Shown: in pieces, positions 36,010 to 45,264 of the stretch
Layout: each line of letters starts with the position of its first letter
Numbering within the stretch: position 1 is the first letter of the stretch
Assembly: GCF_001700325.1 (NCBI RefSeq)
Contig: NZ_MATO01000056.1
Location: forward strand, 1-64,000
Direction of reading: 5' to 3'
DNA length: 64,000 nucleotides
DNA from: Caryophanon latum
Lineage (GTDB): Bacteria > Bacillota > Bacilli > Bacillales_A > Planococcaceae
Program-made: the position numbers and the translations under genes
The notes under the pieces: generated by a model
Database searches by the model: none
Told to the model about the DNA's origin: nothing
The model's input: the letters and a program-made list of their open reading frames with translations, nothing else

Positions 36010-36052
36010 AGGAGCTGGCGTGCATTAATGCGCACCAGCTCCTTCATTGTTT
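36010..36052 (+). terminator. Terminator after padR-type gene
   Basis: AGGAGCTGG and CCAGCTCCT form the base of an imperfect stem with an inner GTGCA/TGCGC part, followed by a T-rich tail. Confidence 0.7.
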
Positions 36053-36058
36053 AATTTC

Positions 36059-36170
36059 AAGCGTGTTAAGCAGCGAACGATTTGCCTATGCGATTACTCG
36101 TCGCACATAAATTGCTAGAGCTCGCAACGAAAAGCAACCACAAGTTAAATGGCGTATCAACAGACCTGAC
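36059..36170. repeat. Repeat family, copy H
   Basis: Left end AAGCGTGTTAAGCAGC (diverged) and right end GGCGTATCAACAGACCTGAC. The core is diverged and the hairpin is not recognisable. Confidence 0.5.
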
Positions 36171-36178
36171 ATGATCGT

Positions 36179-38347
36179 TTATTTTATTAGTTTTGCTGAT
36201 TTTACAATGCTGTTAAACACAGTCGCTTGTTCATCGTAGTACGGCGAATTTTCATCGTCAAAGAAAATGTTAAAGCCGCTTCGGATATAATAATCGTACT
36301 TCGAATTGGAAGGAAGCGGCGACCAATAACCGCGGAATGACGGATCAGCGCCTTTGTCATACTGGTACAAGTATACCATCGGATGACCTTCCTCGTTGTA
36401 AATGTGATAGCCGTAGTTTTCCTCAATCGTATAATTCGTCACCGCTTCTGGTAGCTCAAACGTTAAACCCCACTCCTCAATTGTGTACGTTTTGTTCTCT
36501 ACTAGCTCTGGCGGCTCAACAGGATTAGTTGGCTCCACGGGCTTTGACGGTTCGACCGGCTTTACGTACGAAGGTTCATTAACCGTTACTTTTACATCTG
36601 TCTCTACACTATCGCCTGCTAAATTTTTGTACGTAACAGTAATCGTCGCCGTTTGACCGTGCTTCGCTGTATCCGCAATCGTCACTTGCCCATTTCGCGT
36701 AACAATTGCTACGTCTCGATTGCTCGATGAAAACGAAATGAGCGGGTCTGGGAAGGCAAGGTTAACCGTGCCACCTGTTAGCTTATTCCCTGTAACTTTA
36801 AGCTTTTTCGATTTGCCGACATCAATCGTCATATCGTCTGCCTCAATCGAACGAAGCGAGCAAACGAATGCTTGTCCGATTGATTTTGATAAGTCTACCG
36901 CTTGTAAATGAAGGATTGGATTTTTATAATCGCCGACGAAGCCGCTTAAACGAACGCCCGCTGATCCAGTGAGTTCGTAGCACGACAAGTTTCCACTTGC
37001 ATTAATGCTACCGTATGCTGCACCTTCTACACCGCCGAGCCCAAATTGTAGCAACTCTGCTTGAATAGCAACCCCTGCTGCTAAATCTCCATTAATCGAG
37101 CCGCTAAATGTATGCAAATGCGTATACGGATTAATCGTTGAACGGTTAAAGCTTTCCCAACTATCGTTTATGTGCGTAAAGCCGATATCGACGTTTGTTT
37201 CAATTCCTGCTTCAAAGCCGAACTCAATCGCGCCTTTTGTGGAAAACTCAATGTATGGGTTGATTGATCCACCGATGACACCTGCAAATTTCGCAGGCAC
37301 CTCAAGCGGTAACGGCACGCGCTTTGTTTCCTTTTCAAAGCTATCTAACGTTAATAACAGCTTGTCGAAATTTAAATGAAAGCCCGTCGTAAAACTTAAT
37401 TGATTCACGTTGCCTTTTGTCATATCTAGTACTAATGCAGGACGAATAAACGTAATGCTGCCGTCGAGTGTATTGTATTTACCATTATCAAATAAATCGT
37501 ATTTGAAATTTTTAAAAATAACTTTCGTGCCGACTGCTTTGCCATACGAGTCTTTAAAATCCTCTAGCTTAATGCTTGCTTTAGAGCCGTCTTTATTTTT
37601 TAGCACTTTCTCATACGATGTCCCAAACACAGTGCGTGCTTCTACATCGTCAGTGAATCGGAAATCGTCGGTCGTCATAAACATTTTCTGCGACACATCG
37701 ACTGTATCGACTACTTCCTCATACGTTGGCTCCGCCGTTTCGACGATTATCTTTCCGCCGAGCTCCTGAACCGCTACGACTTTTTTCGCAAAGCCATTTG
37801 GTGCTTCCTCTGTCGGTGGGAAAATAATGAGCTCATTTGGGTATACGTCGCCAATTTCTCTTTGTTCAAACGTAAATTGCTGATCGGCGGCTACGTAGCT
37901 TTTCTCTAAATGCTTTGGCAAAGTCGTCGTTACGCCTTCATAAATCACGTCATTAAAGCTTTCTTCGCGCACGACAAACGCATTTTCCTCGTCCGTCGTC
38001 GTAAACGTAAGCGTCGTCAGTTGCTGAAGCGCCGTGCCGTCTGTCGATTCTACATCTCGATATATGATGAGCGTATAGTCGCTATTTGGCTCGTACTGCT
38101 CAGCTGGCGCAATGACATACACTTCATGCGGATTTTCTTCATGTAATGCAACCGAGACACCTTTTACGACGTTTCCTTGTGCGTCTTCAATAACAATCGC
38201 ATCGTCCTGTAACGTATGTACGTTCACATCGTCACTAAATGTAATTGTAAATATTTTATTCGTCGGCACATCATACGCCGACGCACTGCTTGGCATCGCT
38301 GCATAGAAACTTAGCCCAAGCAATACACTTAACCATCTTTTCTTCAA
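36179..38347 (-). CDS. Exported Ig-like (SbsA-type) surface protein, 722 aa
   Basis: A signal peptide (KKRWLSVLLGLSFYAAM, cleavage after ASA) is followed by an SbsA/Big_5 Ig-like domain (FTITFSDDVN to LTFTTTDEE, about 30-117) and a beta-rich body of about 370 residues. A second Ig/BIG-like domain comes next (about 505-600, ending VKVTVNEP), then a short Pro-rich linker with VEPxxPVEPT repeats, and a C-terminal domain. Start at TTG 38347 with AAGGGG upstream. No SLH or sortase signal is seen. Two Cys near residues 460-500 are unusual for a Bacillota exported protein. Function unknown; cell-surface location inferred. Confidence 0.8.
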   Translation of the reverse strand: MKKRWLSVLLGLSFYAAMPSSASAYDVPTNKIFTITFSDDVNVHTLQDDAIVIEDAQGNVVKGVSVALHEENPHEVYVIAPAEQYEPNSDYTLIIYRDVESTDGTALQQLTTLTFTTTDEENAFVVREESFNDVIYEGVTTTLPKHLEKSYVAADQQFTFEQREIGDVYPNELIIFPPTEEAPNGFAKKVVAVQELGGKIIVETAEPTYEEVVDTVDVSQKMFMTTDDFRFTDDVEARTVFGTSYEKVLKNKDGSKASIKLEDFKDSYGKAVGTKVIFKNFKYDLFDNGKYNTLDGSITFIRPALVLDMTKGNVNQLSFTTGFHLNFDKLLLTLDSFEKETKRVPLPLEVPAKFAGVIGGSINPYIEFSTKGAIEFGFEAGIETNVDIGFTHINDSWESFNRSTINPYTHLHTFSGSINGDLAAGVAIQAELLQFGLGGVEGAAYGSINASGNLSCYELTGSAGVRLSGFVGDYKNPILHLQAVDLSKSIGQAFVCSLRSIEADDMTIDVGKSKKLKVTGNKLTGGTVNLAFPDPLISFSSSNRDVAIVTRNGQVTIADTAKHGQTATITVTYKNLAGDSVETDVKVTVNEPSYVKPVEPSKPVEPTNPVEPPELVENKTYTIEEWGLTFELPEAVTNYTIEENYGYHIYNEEGHPMVYLYQYDKGADPSFRGYWSPLPSNSKYDYYIRSGFNIFFDDENSPYYDEQATVFNSIVKSAKLIK

Positions 38348-38358
38348 ATCGATTCCCC

Positions 38359-39366
38359 TTACTTTGTGAACATTTTCAGTGCTGGTACAACGAGTAACGA
38401 CACGACGAGCACGCGAAATAGCTGAAACATCGTCACGAGCGTCACGTCGGCTCCTGCTGCCATCGCAATGAGCCCCATTTGATCTAATCCCCCTGGAATC
38501 GTGCTTAAAAACGCGGTCGTAAAATCGATGCTGTAATAGCGCGGAATAATGAGCGCGAGCACGTACGCACTGCCGATATACACAAACGCTGAAATAAAGC
38601 CGTATAGCATCACTTTTTTCGATAAACGCAAATCCTCTTTTCGCAGCAGCATACCGATAAAGACGCCGATGAGCAGCTGTGCGATATGCAGCGCGTCTGG
38701 TGGCAACAGCGGCACACGCATTCCGAAAATTTGCAACATCATGAGCAAAATGACCGGACCGAGCAAATACCCTGTCGGCACGCGCAACTTATCGGCAATA
38801 ATGCCCGCGACAAACGACAGCACAATCATGCCGAGCAGCTCGACGCTAAACGGAATGTGCTGCGGTGCTTCAGGCATCGCACCGACCGACAGCAGCACCG
38901 GCACAATGCTTAATAAGCAAAGGACGCGCAACACTTGATAAAACGTAATCATCGTCATATGCTTGCTCTTTTTTTCAGCCGCATATGCCGTAATTTGCGT
39001 CATGCCCCCTGGAACGGTACTCGTTAGCGCCGCGAGTGTATCGACGTGCGTTCGGTGTACAATGAGTTTGCTGAGCGCGACAAACAGCCCGATGTAAAAA
39101 ACGTTAATGGCAATCATGAGTGGCAAAAAACCCCGCGCTGCCGCAAACGCATCCGTCGTAAACGAAACACCAATCGAATAGCCTGCTAGCACAAGCCCTA
39201 AATTGCGCAGCTCCTTATGCCACGCAATCGGAAGCGGTGTCGCTAGCCGCAAAACCATCGTCGTAAATAGCGGGCCGAGCAACCACGGCATCGGCATGTG
39301 CAGCCAGTCAAACAGCAGCGCCCCGATCAGCGCCAAGATGCCTGTTAATAAATAATGTGTAATCAT
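38359..39366 (-). CDS. AbrB-family membrane protein, 335 aa
   Basis: Ten or so hydrophobic helices in two homologous halves, each carrying the AbrB-duplication signature: WLLGPLFTTMVLRL and later GYLLGPVILLMMLQ. The loops STVPGGMTQI and STIPGGLDQMGLIA are the matching membrane motifs. The family was once annotated as ammonia monooxygenase and is now seen as a putative transporter. The ATG at 39366 has AGAAAGG upstream, so the eight-codon longer reading is rejected. Substrate unknown. Confidence 0.88.
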   Translation of the reverse strand: MITHYLLTGILALIGALLFDWLHMPMPWLLGPLFTTMVLRLATPLPIAWHKELRNLGLVLAGYSIGVSFTTDAFAAARGFLPLMIAINVFYIGLFVALSKLIVHRTHVDTLAALTSTVPGGMTQITAYAAEKKSKHMTMITFYQVLRVLCLLSIVPVLLSVGAMPEAPQHIPFSVELLGMIVLSFVAGIIADKLRVPTGYLLGPVILLMMLQIFGMRVPLLPPDALHIAQLLIGVFIGMLLRKEDLRLSKKVMLYGFISAFVYIGSAYVLALIIPRYYSIDFTTAFLSTIPGGLDQMGLIAMAAGADVTLVTMFQLFRVLVVSLLVVPALKMFTK

Positions 39367-39420
39367 TCGTAATCCTTTCTTCATAAACATGTAGCCATAT
39401 TATACACGCATTTGCAGCAC

Positions 39421-39456
39421 AAAAAAACCACGTGCCTGACGATGCAGTACGTGGTC
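39421..39456 (-). terminator. Terminator of the SASA esterase gene
   Basis: On the minus strand ACCACGT and ACGTGGT form the stem base and are followed by seven T, before the start of the AbrB-type gene. Confidence 0.8.
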
Positions 39457-39521
39457 GTGGAACAAATATGTTTGGCATGATGTACAAAGCTAATGTGATG
39501 TGAGATAGCCGCACCATTTTA

Positions 39522-40361
39522 TTACGACTGCATCACCTTTGCCATCTTCGCCTGAAACTCGTCATGCGTCATGTTGCCTAATGCGAAGTCCATCGTATAC
39601 ATATATATTTGCTCCGTTTTTGAATAATCTGTTTTGACGTTTAAGGCGTCCGCTTCATTCGGCAACGGCTCAAGTACGTGCTGCTTCGTTGCAAACGCCT
39701 CGAAATAACGATAGCCAAATTTACGCTGTGACGCGGCATCAAGGTGAATGCCATCTAGGTTTGCCGTCAGCCCCTGTGCCGTCACGAAGTAGCAGTGTGG
39801 CTGTTCATGAGCGAATCGACGTAGCTGCGCGTTCACCTGCTCAAATTGCGGCGAATATAGCCCGAAGCCTGTTTTCCCTAAAAAATGCCCAAGCTCGCCG
39901 ATAATAAGTGGCACCTCTTGAAGCTGTAGCTCGTGACGAAGCGCCTCGATAATGACGTGTAGCTTGTCGTAATACGTTTCGTGTAAATTATTCATGCTGT
40001 CACTTTCGCCTTGGTGCCATAAAATACCGGCGATAGTACTCGTTTTCATCGCAAATCGTGCTTGTGCAATCGCGTGCTGAAACAGCGTGCCGTCTGGATG
40101 CCATTGATCGAGCGTGCTACCACCTTCCGCACAAGGAATGAGCCCGATTTTGTCATTCGGATTTGCGTGAACGTATGCAGCGGCAAATGAAGCGGCTAAG
40201 CTCACCCCTGCTACTGGTCGGTCGTAATTGATCGGCTCGGTCATCATTTGCCATTGACCGTTACGCAGCATGTGGAGACGCTCGTCATAAATCGGCGAAA
40301 CGTCTGTCAAAAAGCCGCGCCCTGCCATGTTTGATTGTCCAAGCATTAAAAAAGATTTCAT
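39522..40361 (-). CDS. SASA-domain carbohydrate esterase, 279 aa
   Basis: SGNH-type hydrolase of the sialate O-acetylesterase/CE6 group, removing acetyl groups from carbohydrates. The nucleophile block is LMLGQSNMAGRG at residues 6-17, the conserved ILWHQGESDSMN is near 113, and the catalytic Asp-x-x-His is in LDGIHLDAAS near 212. There is no signal peptide, so it should act inside the cell. It stands alone with a good ribosome binding site (AAGGGTG) and terminator. Confidence 0.9.
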   Translation of the reverse strand: MKSFLMLGQSNMAGRGFLTDVSPIYDERLHMLRNGQWQMMTEPINYDRPVAGVSLAASFAAAYVHANPNDKIGLIPCAEGGSTLDQWHPDGTLFQHAIAQARFAMKTSTIAGILWHQGESDSMNNLHETYYDKLHVIIEALRHELQLQEVPLIIGELGHFLGKTGFGLYSPQFEQVNAQLRRFAHEQPHCYFVTAQGLTANLDGIHLDAASQRKFGYRYFEAFATKQHVLEPLPNEADALNVKTDYSKTEQIYMYTMDFALGNMTHDEFQAKMAKVMQS

Positions 40362-40436
40362 TAGTTATCACCCTTTCGTATAGAAATATCATTTTACATG
40401 ACAAGCATGTATAATAAAACAAAAACGAGGTACACT

Positions 40437-40805
40437 ATGCAGCAACTTTATTTTCACCCGACATGGGAGCGCGCGATTAGTGATAAAGACCGCGCCATCA
40501 TTGAACAGCTGTTTGACGATACGTACGAGCAAGTCGACGATCTTATCATGAGTCCGACTGTGCGCGCGGCAATCAATCATAAAGGCGAGCTACTTGTGAC
40601 GGCGCTCGTGCATAATTTTACGCATCATAGTGCACGATTTCATGAGCGCAGCGTCTTCGTACAAGCAGGCGACTACGCCGAGGAGCACGTCATGACGATT
40701 CCAGAACTTGTCGTTGCGCCGTTTACGAGCATGCCGTGGACGTTTATTTTTCCACCACCTGCACAACCGATTGTGTTGCAAGACGTCCTTCTTGAAATTG
40801 AATAA
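40437..40805 (+). CDS. SLAP-domain-like protein, 122 aa
   Basis: Small protein beginning LYFHPTWERAISDKDRAIIE and ending in a beta-rich half with a Pro-rich WTFIFPPPAQP. This matches my recollection of Bacillus SLAP (S-layer-associated) domain proteins, which open with a PxWE-LS-x-DR pattern. No signal peptide. The ATG at 40437 has GAGG upstream. A role in S-layer or SecA2-linked export is possible from the family only. Confidence 0.6.
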   Translation: MQQLYFHPTWERAISDKDRAIIEQLFDDTYEQVDDLIMSPTVRAAINHKGELLVTALVHNFTHHSARFHERSVFVQAGDYAEEHVMTIPELVVAPFTSMPWTFIFPPPAQPIVLQDVLLEIE

Positions 40806-40853
40806 CAAAAGGGTTGGATGTGAAAATTTTTTCGCATCCAACCCTTTTGACTA
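40806..40853. terminator. Bidirectional terminator
   Basis: AAAAGGGTTGGATG and CATCCAACCCTTTT form a 14-bp stem serving the SLAP-like gene and the convergent ECF S-component gene. Confidence 0.92.
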
Positions 40854-41390
40854 TTTTGCGAAATACGGCACTTTTTTCAGCACGCGACAAACAGGAATCG
40901 CAATTGCTAAGCCGATGACGTTTTGCAGTAAATCACCTGGCATTGAAGCAAGTGGCGCAATCCAGCTACTATATAAAAACGCTTCGCCGACGTAATAAAT
41001 CGCCATCATAGCTGGAATCGACGCCGCCATTGCGACAACGTTCCAGCGCGTGCTTTTGCCGTTGCGACCGTGCGCATGTGAAATGCTGCCGACAATCCAA
41101 CCTTGCACAAAACGCGCGACAATCGTAATCGGTGCCCACACGAGCCAGCCACCCATAATATCAAATAACCCCATCCCTGCTGCTCCGGCAAGCGCCCCTT
41201 TTTTCGGTCCGAACATGATTGCGGCGATAAAGAGCATCGCCGTTCCTAAATGCACTAAGCCGCCGCTTGCCGCAATCGGTAGCTTAATGTTTAAAAATGC
41301 CGTTGCGCTGAATACGAGCCCAATTAGCAATGCGCTAAGCACGATGTCAAATGTGTTTGTTTTTGTTTGCTTTTGTTGTAATGTTTGCAT
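40851..41390 (-). CDS. ECF transporter S component, probably for vitamin B6
   Basis: About six hydrophobic helices, 179 residues. ALLIGLVFSATAFLNIKLP and HLGTAMLFIAAIMFGPKKGA are the typical start of ECF substrate-binding subunits of the riboflavin/HmpT-like clade. No T component or ATPases are adjacent, as usual for group II ECF systems. It is divergent from a pyridoxal-kinase gene, so pyridoxine/pyridoxal uptake is the likely role (inference from context). The start is fixed by AAGGAG upstream. Confidence 0.8.
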   Translation of the reverse strand: MQTLQQKQTKTNTFDIVLSALLIGLVFSATAFLNIKLPIAASGGLVHLGTAMLFIAAIMFGPKKGALAGAAGMGLFDIMGGWLVWAPITIVARFVQGWIVGSISHAHGRNGKSTRWNVVAMAASIPAMMAIYYVGEAFLYSSWIAPLASMPGDLLQNVIGLAIAIPVCRVLKKVPYFAK

Positions 41391-41536
41391 ATAACCCCAA
41401 CTCCTTATGTACGTGTGATGAATCTTTTTACACTATATACGGATATTGGACTGTTCAAAAGTATCAACTTTGATATAATTTATAAGGTCAGTTTAGAAAA
41501 TTGAAAAAATTTACGGCGAAATGGATGGAACAAAGC

Positions 41537-42373
41537 ATGAAGAAAGTAGCAGTGATTCAAGATTTATCATCGTTTGGGAGATGCTCATTAACGGCGGCTA
41601 TTCCAGTATTATCAGTAATGGGTGTGCAGCCGTGTCCGCTTCCGACCGCGGTGTTAACGGCACAATCGGAATATCCGAGCTATTATTGCGAAGATTTAAC
41701 AGCGCATATGCCGCATTACATTAAAGAATGGCAACGCATGAACGCACAGTTTGATGGCATTTATACAGGCTATGTGACAGGAGAAGAACAGCTTCAACAC
41801 ATTTTTCATTTTTTACAAACGTTTCAGCGCGACGATACGGTGTTGCTCGTCGATCCGGTCATGGGCGATAACGGCGAGCATTACCCGATGTTGACCGAGC
41901 GCATGCTGCAACATATGAAGGAGCTAACGAAACGAGCGACAATCATTACACCGAACATTACCGAAAGCTGTTTTTTAACAGGCACATCGTATGATAAATT
42001 ACAACGATATAGTGACGACACTTCGTACATGGACGCAATCATTCATATGGCGCAGCAGCTTGCCGATAGCACCAAGGCACAAGTTGTCATCACAGGGGTG
42101 CTGACGCCGCAAGCTCGCACAATTCAAAATGTCTACGTTAGCAGCGAGACAGCGAGCTACACGCCGAGGCGCTACAACGATAAAAGCTATTCAGGTACAG
42201 GCGATTTGTTCGCATCGGTCATTATCGGGAGCATGTTACAAAGAGCGACGATGCCACAAGCGATTGCATTAGCGGAGCAATTTATTGAAGCGGCCATTAA
42301 CGGCACGGACGATTCGCCGACAATTGCAGGCGTACAATTTGAAAAGCAGCTACATATGCTACTGCCGCGATGA
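41537..42373 (+). CDS. pdxK: Pyridoxal/pyridoxamine kinase
   Basis: Ribokinase-superfamily enzyme that phosphorylates B6 vitamers. VAVIQDLSSFGRCSLTAAIP is the N-terminal substrate site, VLLVDPVMGDNGEHYP near 120 and ITPNITESCFLTG near 140 are family motifs, and the anion-hole/base loop is SYSGTGDLFASVIIG near 222. The 278-residue length is normal. The ATG at 41537 is chosen because homologues start with this KKVAVIQD; in-frame codons upstream lack support. The divergent ECF S component fits salvage of external B6. Confidence 0.88.
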   Translation: MKKVAVIQDLSSFGRCSLTAAIPVLSVMGVQPCPLPTAVLTAQSEYPSYYCEDLTAHMPHYIKEWQRMNAQFDGIYTGYVTGEEQLQHIFHFLQTFQRDDTVLLVDPVMGDNGEHYPMLTERMLQHMKELTKRATIITPNITESCFLTGTSYDKLQRYSDDTSYMDAIIHMAQQLADSTKAQVVITGVLTPQARTIQNVYVSSETASYTPRRYNDKSYSGTGDLFASVIIGSMLQRATMPQAIALAEQFIEAAINGTDDSPTIAGVQFEKQLHMLLPR

Positions 42374-42816
42374 ACAATTATTACGTACCGCTACTTCATT
42401 GGGATACACCGCTTTATTTACAGCTTGAGGCGATCAAATGGCTAGCTGAGCATGTACGAGGGGTGCAACTATGCGAGCTTTTTAATAGAACAGGAAAAAT
42501 GGAATGGCCAAACGTCGTACGCATCGTGCAGCGTATTGGCTATCCTGAAAACGAAGCGGCTTTGCCAAAATTAGTCGAGCTGTTTCAAGATATGAATTGG
42601 CCCGGTGCAATCGAGGCGCTGCGCTATTTACAGACGCTCGACAAGTCGATTGTGCTGCCGTACATCGAAGCCGGAGCTGAAGAGGCACGCCGCACGAACG
42701 ATGATTCATGGCTTTGGTTTTTATATTCAGCGTGCACGGACTTACATATATGCCGCGATCATTTTGTGGACGGCACGCTGTTTGATCTAATGCAGCACCA
42801 TTATGATCATGATTGA
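42370..42816 (+). CDS. DUF5071-like HEAT-type protein, 148 aa
   Basis: Short helical protein with a HEAT-repeat-like pattern: YPENEAALPKLVELFQDMNW followed by PGAIEALRYLQTLDKSIVLP. This is the layout of DUF5071 proteins, of unknown function. Its ATG overlaps the pdxK stop by four bases (ATGA), so translation is coupled, although no link to vitamin B6 is known. Confidence 0.75.
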   Translation: MNNYYVPLLHWDTPLYLQLEAIKWLAEHVRGVQLCELFNRTGKMEWPNVVRIVQRIGYPENEAALPKLVELFQDMNWPGAIEALRYLQTLDKSIVLPYIEAGAEEARRTNDDSWLWFLYSACTDLHICRDHFVDGTLFDLMQHHYDHD

Positions 42817-42820
42817 ACGC

Positions 42821-42858
42821 AAAAAAATGTGAGCCTTCAACAGCTCACATTTTTACGT
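42821..42858. terminator. Bidirectional terminator
   Basis: AAAAATGTGAGC and GCTCACATTTTT form a perfect stem; it serves both the 148-aa gene and the convergent 190-aa gene. Confidence 0.92.
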
Positions 42859-42872
42859 ATATTAACGGTTAC

Positions 42873-43445
42873 TCATTCACCTAATATGTTTAGCGCCTGC
42901 CATTTGCCGTTATTCACTGCTTCTTTCACGAACGTATTGAAATAATCATCGTGCAAAAAGCGTTCTTTTAGCTCCGTTAGTACGCGCTTTTGAACGTCAA
43001 GTGCGCTCTCGGTCGGTGGCTCGTTCGCATCTAAGCTTTGCACCGCTTCTATAATGTGCTCCATCGAAAATTTAAACGCGACTAAAACGTCCCCAATCAG
43101 CTGCTCCAACGTTTTGTTTAAATACATGCTCGTGATCATACACGTTTTTTTCGAATGCATGTATTGTTTTTTAAATTGCTGTAAATATTTATTTCGGCTC
43201 ATCACTTCGTTTAAATACGCATAAATCGGCACGTTCAGTGAGCGTTCATGATTGACGAAAACATTGTCATTTGCTAAAAAAATATAAAAATCGAAAAATA
43301 GCTGACATTCTGGACGTCTAATGGTCGAACAAAAATCGACGTATGCTTCAATATCCCGTAGCTCCTCATTCAACTGACGAAACTCCTCTACTTGCACATT
43401 TTCCACGATGTAGTATGAACTTTCCTTGACAGCTGCACTAATCAT
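42873..43445 (-). CDS. Hypothetical protein, 190 aa
   Basis: Soluble, helical protein with many Phe and Tyr residues in the first half (CQLFFDFYIFLANDNVFVNH) and an acidic helix at the end. No signal, membrane helix or known motif. The ATG has AGGAGG upstream on the minus strand. It is monocistronic. I do not recognise it. Confidence 0.7.
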   Translation of the reverse strand: MISAAVKESSYYIVENVQVEEFRQLNEELRDIEAYVDFCSTIRRPECQLFFDFYIFLANDNVFVNHERSLNVPIYAYLNEVMSRNKYLQQFKKQYMHSKKTCMITSMYLNKTLEQLIGDVLVAFKFSMEHIIEAVQSLDANEPPTESALDVQKRVLTELKERFLHDDYFNTFVKEAVNNGKWQALNILGE

Positions 43446-43647
43446 ATCTCCACTCCTCCTTCGTCTAAAATTCTCATTTTTTGTAGAAAAATCTTAATTT
43501 CCTTTATTATACGCCTTTTTCCTCAAATATCCAAATGCAAAGTGATAAACTAGGCTTTTTTGACATTTCTTCGTCAATGCTAGTCGAAATTGTCGAAATT
43601 GTGTACGATAGAATAATGCACAACGTCAACACGTAAAGGAGACTATT

Positions 43648-44196
43648 ATGGCAAGTCAAAAGGACATATTTATCGCATTTTTTCGTTCGAGCATACTCGG
43701 CTTCGGTGGTGGCCCGTCTACGATTCCGCTCGTCCAAAAGGAAGTCGTGCAAACATTTCAATTTTTAGATGACGACGAATTTACGGAAATTTTAGCAATC
43801 GGCAATACGTTACCGGGCCCAATCATTACGAAAATGGCCGGCTATATCGGCTTTCGTGTCGGCGGCGTAATTGGCATGCTCAATGCGCTCGCTGCAACGA
43901 TTATTCCGAGTGCCATCATGATAATCGTTGCACTTACTGCATTAAACGAATATAAAGATTTACCGTTTATTCAAGGGATGACGCGCGGTGTAATGCCGGT
44001 CATCGCCGTCATGATGGGCGTGCTCACGTGGGACTATGTAAAAAAATCAACGCTCGCACTCGGCTGGAAATGGGCGATAATTTTATTTGCACTCGCCTTT
44101 ACAGCGATTATACTGCTCAGCATGCATCCTGCAATCATCATCGTCGCATTGTTACTTTGCGCGTTGCTACTACCAGTGAAAAAGGAGGCACGCTAA
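43648..44196 (+). CDS. Chromate transporter, N-terminal-type half, 182 aa
   Basis: Short-chain CHR protein. The signature FGGGPSTIPLVQKEVV is near residue 17 and GNTLPGPIITKMAGYIGF near 52, followed by hydrophobic helices. In Bacillus two such half-size genes (YwrA/YwrB type) form one chromate exporter. The ATG has AAAGGAG upstream. Its stop codon is immediately followed by the partner's ATG. Confidence 0.92.
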   Translation: MASQKDIFIAFFRSSILGFGGGPSTIPLVQKEVVQTFQFLDDDEFTEILAIGNTLPGPIITKMAGYIGFRVGGVIGMLNALAATIIPSAIMIIVALTALNEYKDLPFIQGMTRGVMPVIAVMMGVLTWDYVKKSTLALGWKWAIILFALAFTAIILLSMHPAIIIVALLLCALLLPVKKEAR

Positions 44197-44727
44197 ATGA
44201 TTTACATTGATTTATTTTTAGCGTTTTTCATTCCAAACATCGTTGGATACGGAGGCGGCCCTGCAACGATTCCGCTCATTAAGCATGAAGTCGTCGAAAA
44301 ATACGGCTGGCTGACGCTAAGTGAATATAGTGAAGTACTTGCACTCGGCAACGCGCTACCTGGACCGATTGCGATTAAAATTGCGGCGTTCGTCGGCTAC
44401 GATCAAGCAGGTATACTCGGCGCGTGCATTACGGTGCTTGCAACAGTTGGTCCATCGCTTGCACTTATGATTGCGCTGCTTGGCATTTTGTACCGCAACC
44501 GTACGTCACCGCGCGTGCAGCGTTTATCTAAATTTGTACTACCCGCAATCGCTGTATTAATGCTAAGCTTAACGTTCGGCTTTGTCGAAACGACGGTGAC
44601 GACGATACATTGGCTACCTGCAATATTGTTACTTGTAGGCAGCTACATTGCGCTAGAGAAACTAAAATGGCACCCTGCGCTCGTCATCGTGCTCGCCCTC
44701 ATCATTGGCGGTGTCTTTTTATCATAA
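44197..44727 (+). CDS. Chromate transporter, second half, 176 aa
   Basis: Partner of the preceding gene with no gap. It has GYGGGPATIPLIKHEVVEKY near 18 and GNALPGPIAIKIAAFVGY near 52, then five or so hydrophobic helices. The short-chain pair should insert in opposite topology and form one transporter. Whether chromate or another oxyanion is the natural substrate cannot be told. Confidence 0.92.
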   Translation: MIYIDLFLAFFIPNIVGYGGGPATIPLIKHEVVEKYGWLTLSEYSEVLALGNALPGPIAIKIAAFVGYDQAGILGACITVLATVGPSLALMIALLGILYRNRTSPRVQRLSKFVLPAIAVLMLSLTFGFVETTVTTIHWLPAILLLVGSYIALEKLKWHPALVIVLALIIGGVFLS

Positions 44728-44733
44728 ATCATC

Positions 44734-44792
44734 AAGCATGTTGATTAGACATTCAACTAACATTTCGCGTATGGTTAATCAACAGACCTGAT
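44734..44792. repeat. Repeat family, copy F (core deleted)
   Basis: AGCATGTTGATTAGACATTC on the left and GGTTAATCAACAGACCTGAT on the right with only about 20 bases between: both ends without the hairpin core. Confidence 0.6.
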
Positions 44793-44830
44793 AAATCATT
44801 TTAGGCATATCATAACAAGGGGGAATTCAC

Positions 44831-45109
44831 ATGACTGAAATTTTGAACATCGTATTCGCGTGCTTAATCGTTTATTTCATTATAAGCAACATATCGTTAC
44901 GCAACCGATTGCACATTATTGAAAAGCGCGTTGCACAAATGACGAAGCAGCTACCAGAAGCACCGTTTGAAAGTGAAATTGAAGGCGAGTTACTACTGCT
45001 GCTTAAACAAGGTGAGGACGTACGCGCCGTAAAGCGTATACGCGAGGTGACGGAATTGTCGCTAATTGATGCGAAGCGCTACGTCGATCGGCTAAAAGCG
45101 AAAGTATAG
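44831..45109 (+). CDS. Membrane-anchored protein with L7/L12-like C-terminal fold, 92 aa
   Basis: A short N-terminal hydrophobic helix (LNIVFACLIVYFIISNI) is followed by a linker and a 35-residue segment, DVRAVKRIREVTELSLIDAK, that matches the ribosomal protein L7/L12 C-terminal helix-turn pattern (xxVREVTGLxLxEAK). Such small membrane-tethered domains are widespread in Bacillota and uncharacterised. The ATG has AAGGGGG upstream. Confidence 0.75.
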   Translation: MTEILNIVFACLIVYFIISNISLRNRLHIIEKRVAQMTKQLPEAPFESEIEGELLLLLKQGEDVRAVKRIREVTELSLIDAKRYVDRLKAKV

Positions 45110-45220
45110 GAAAGCGTCGTTCTAACGTGTAGGGAGCAAAAAAGCACGAGCTGAAAATCTATTTTCCGACAAAAATACGTTGAAGCCACGCCTGCAAAAA
45201 GCGTCCGCCGAAACAAAATA

Positions 45221-45264
45221 AAAAAGGTCGATTCACCGCGCATAGTGAATCGACCTTTTTTATC
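45221..45264. terminator. Bidirectional terminator
   Basis: AAAAAAGGTCGATTCAC and GTGAATCGACCTTTTTT form a 17-bp stem between convergent genes. Confidence 0.93.
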
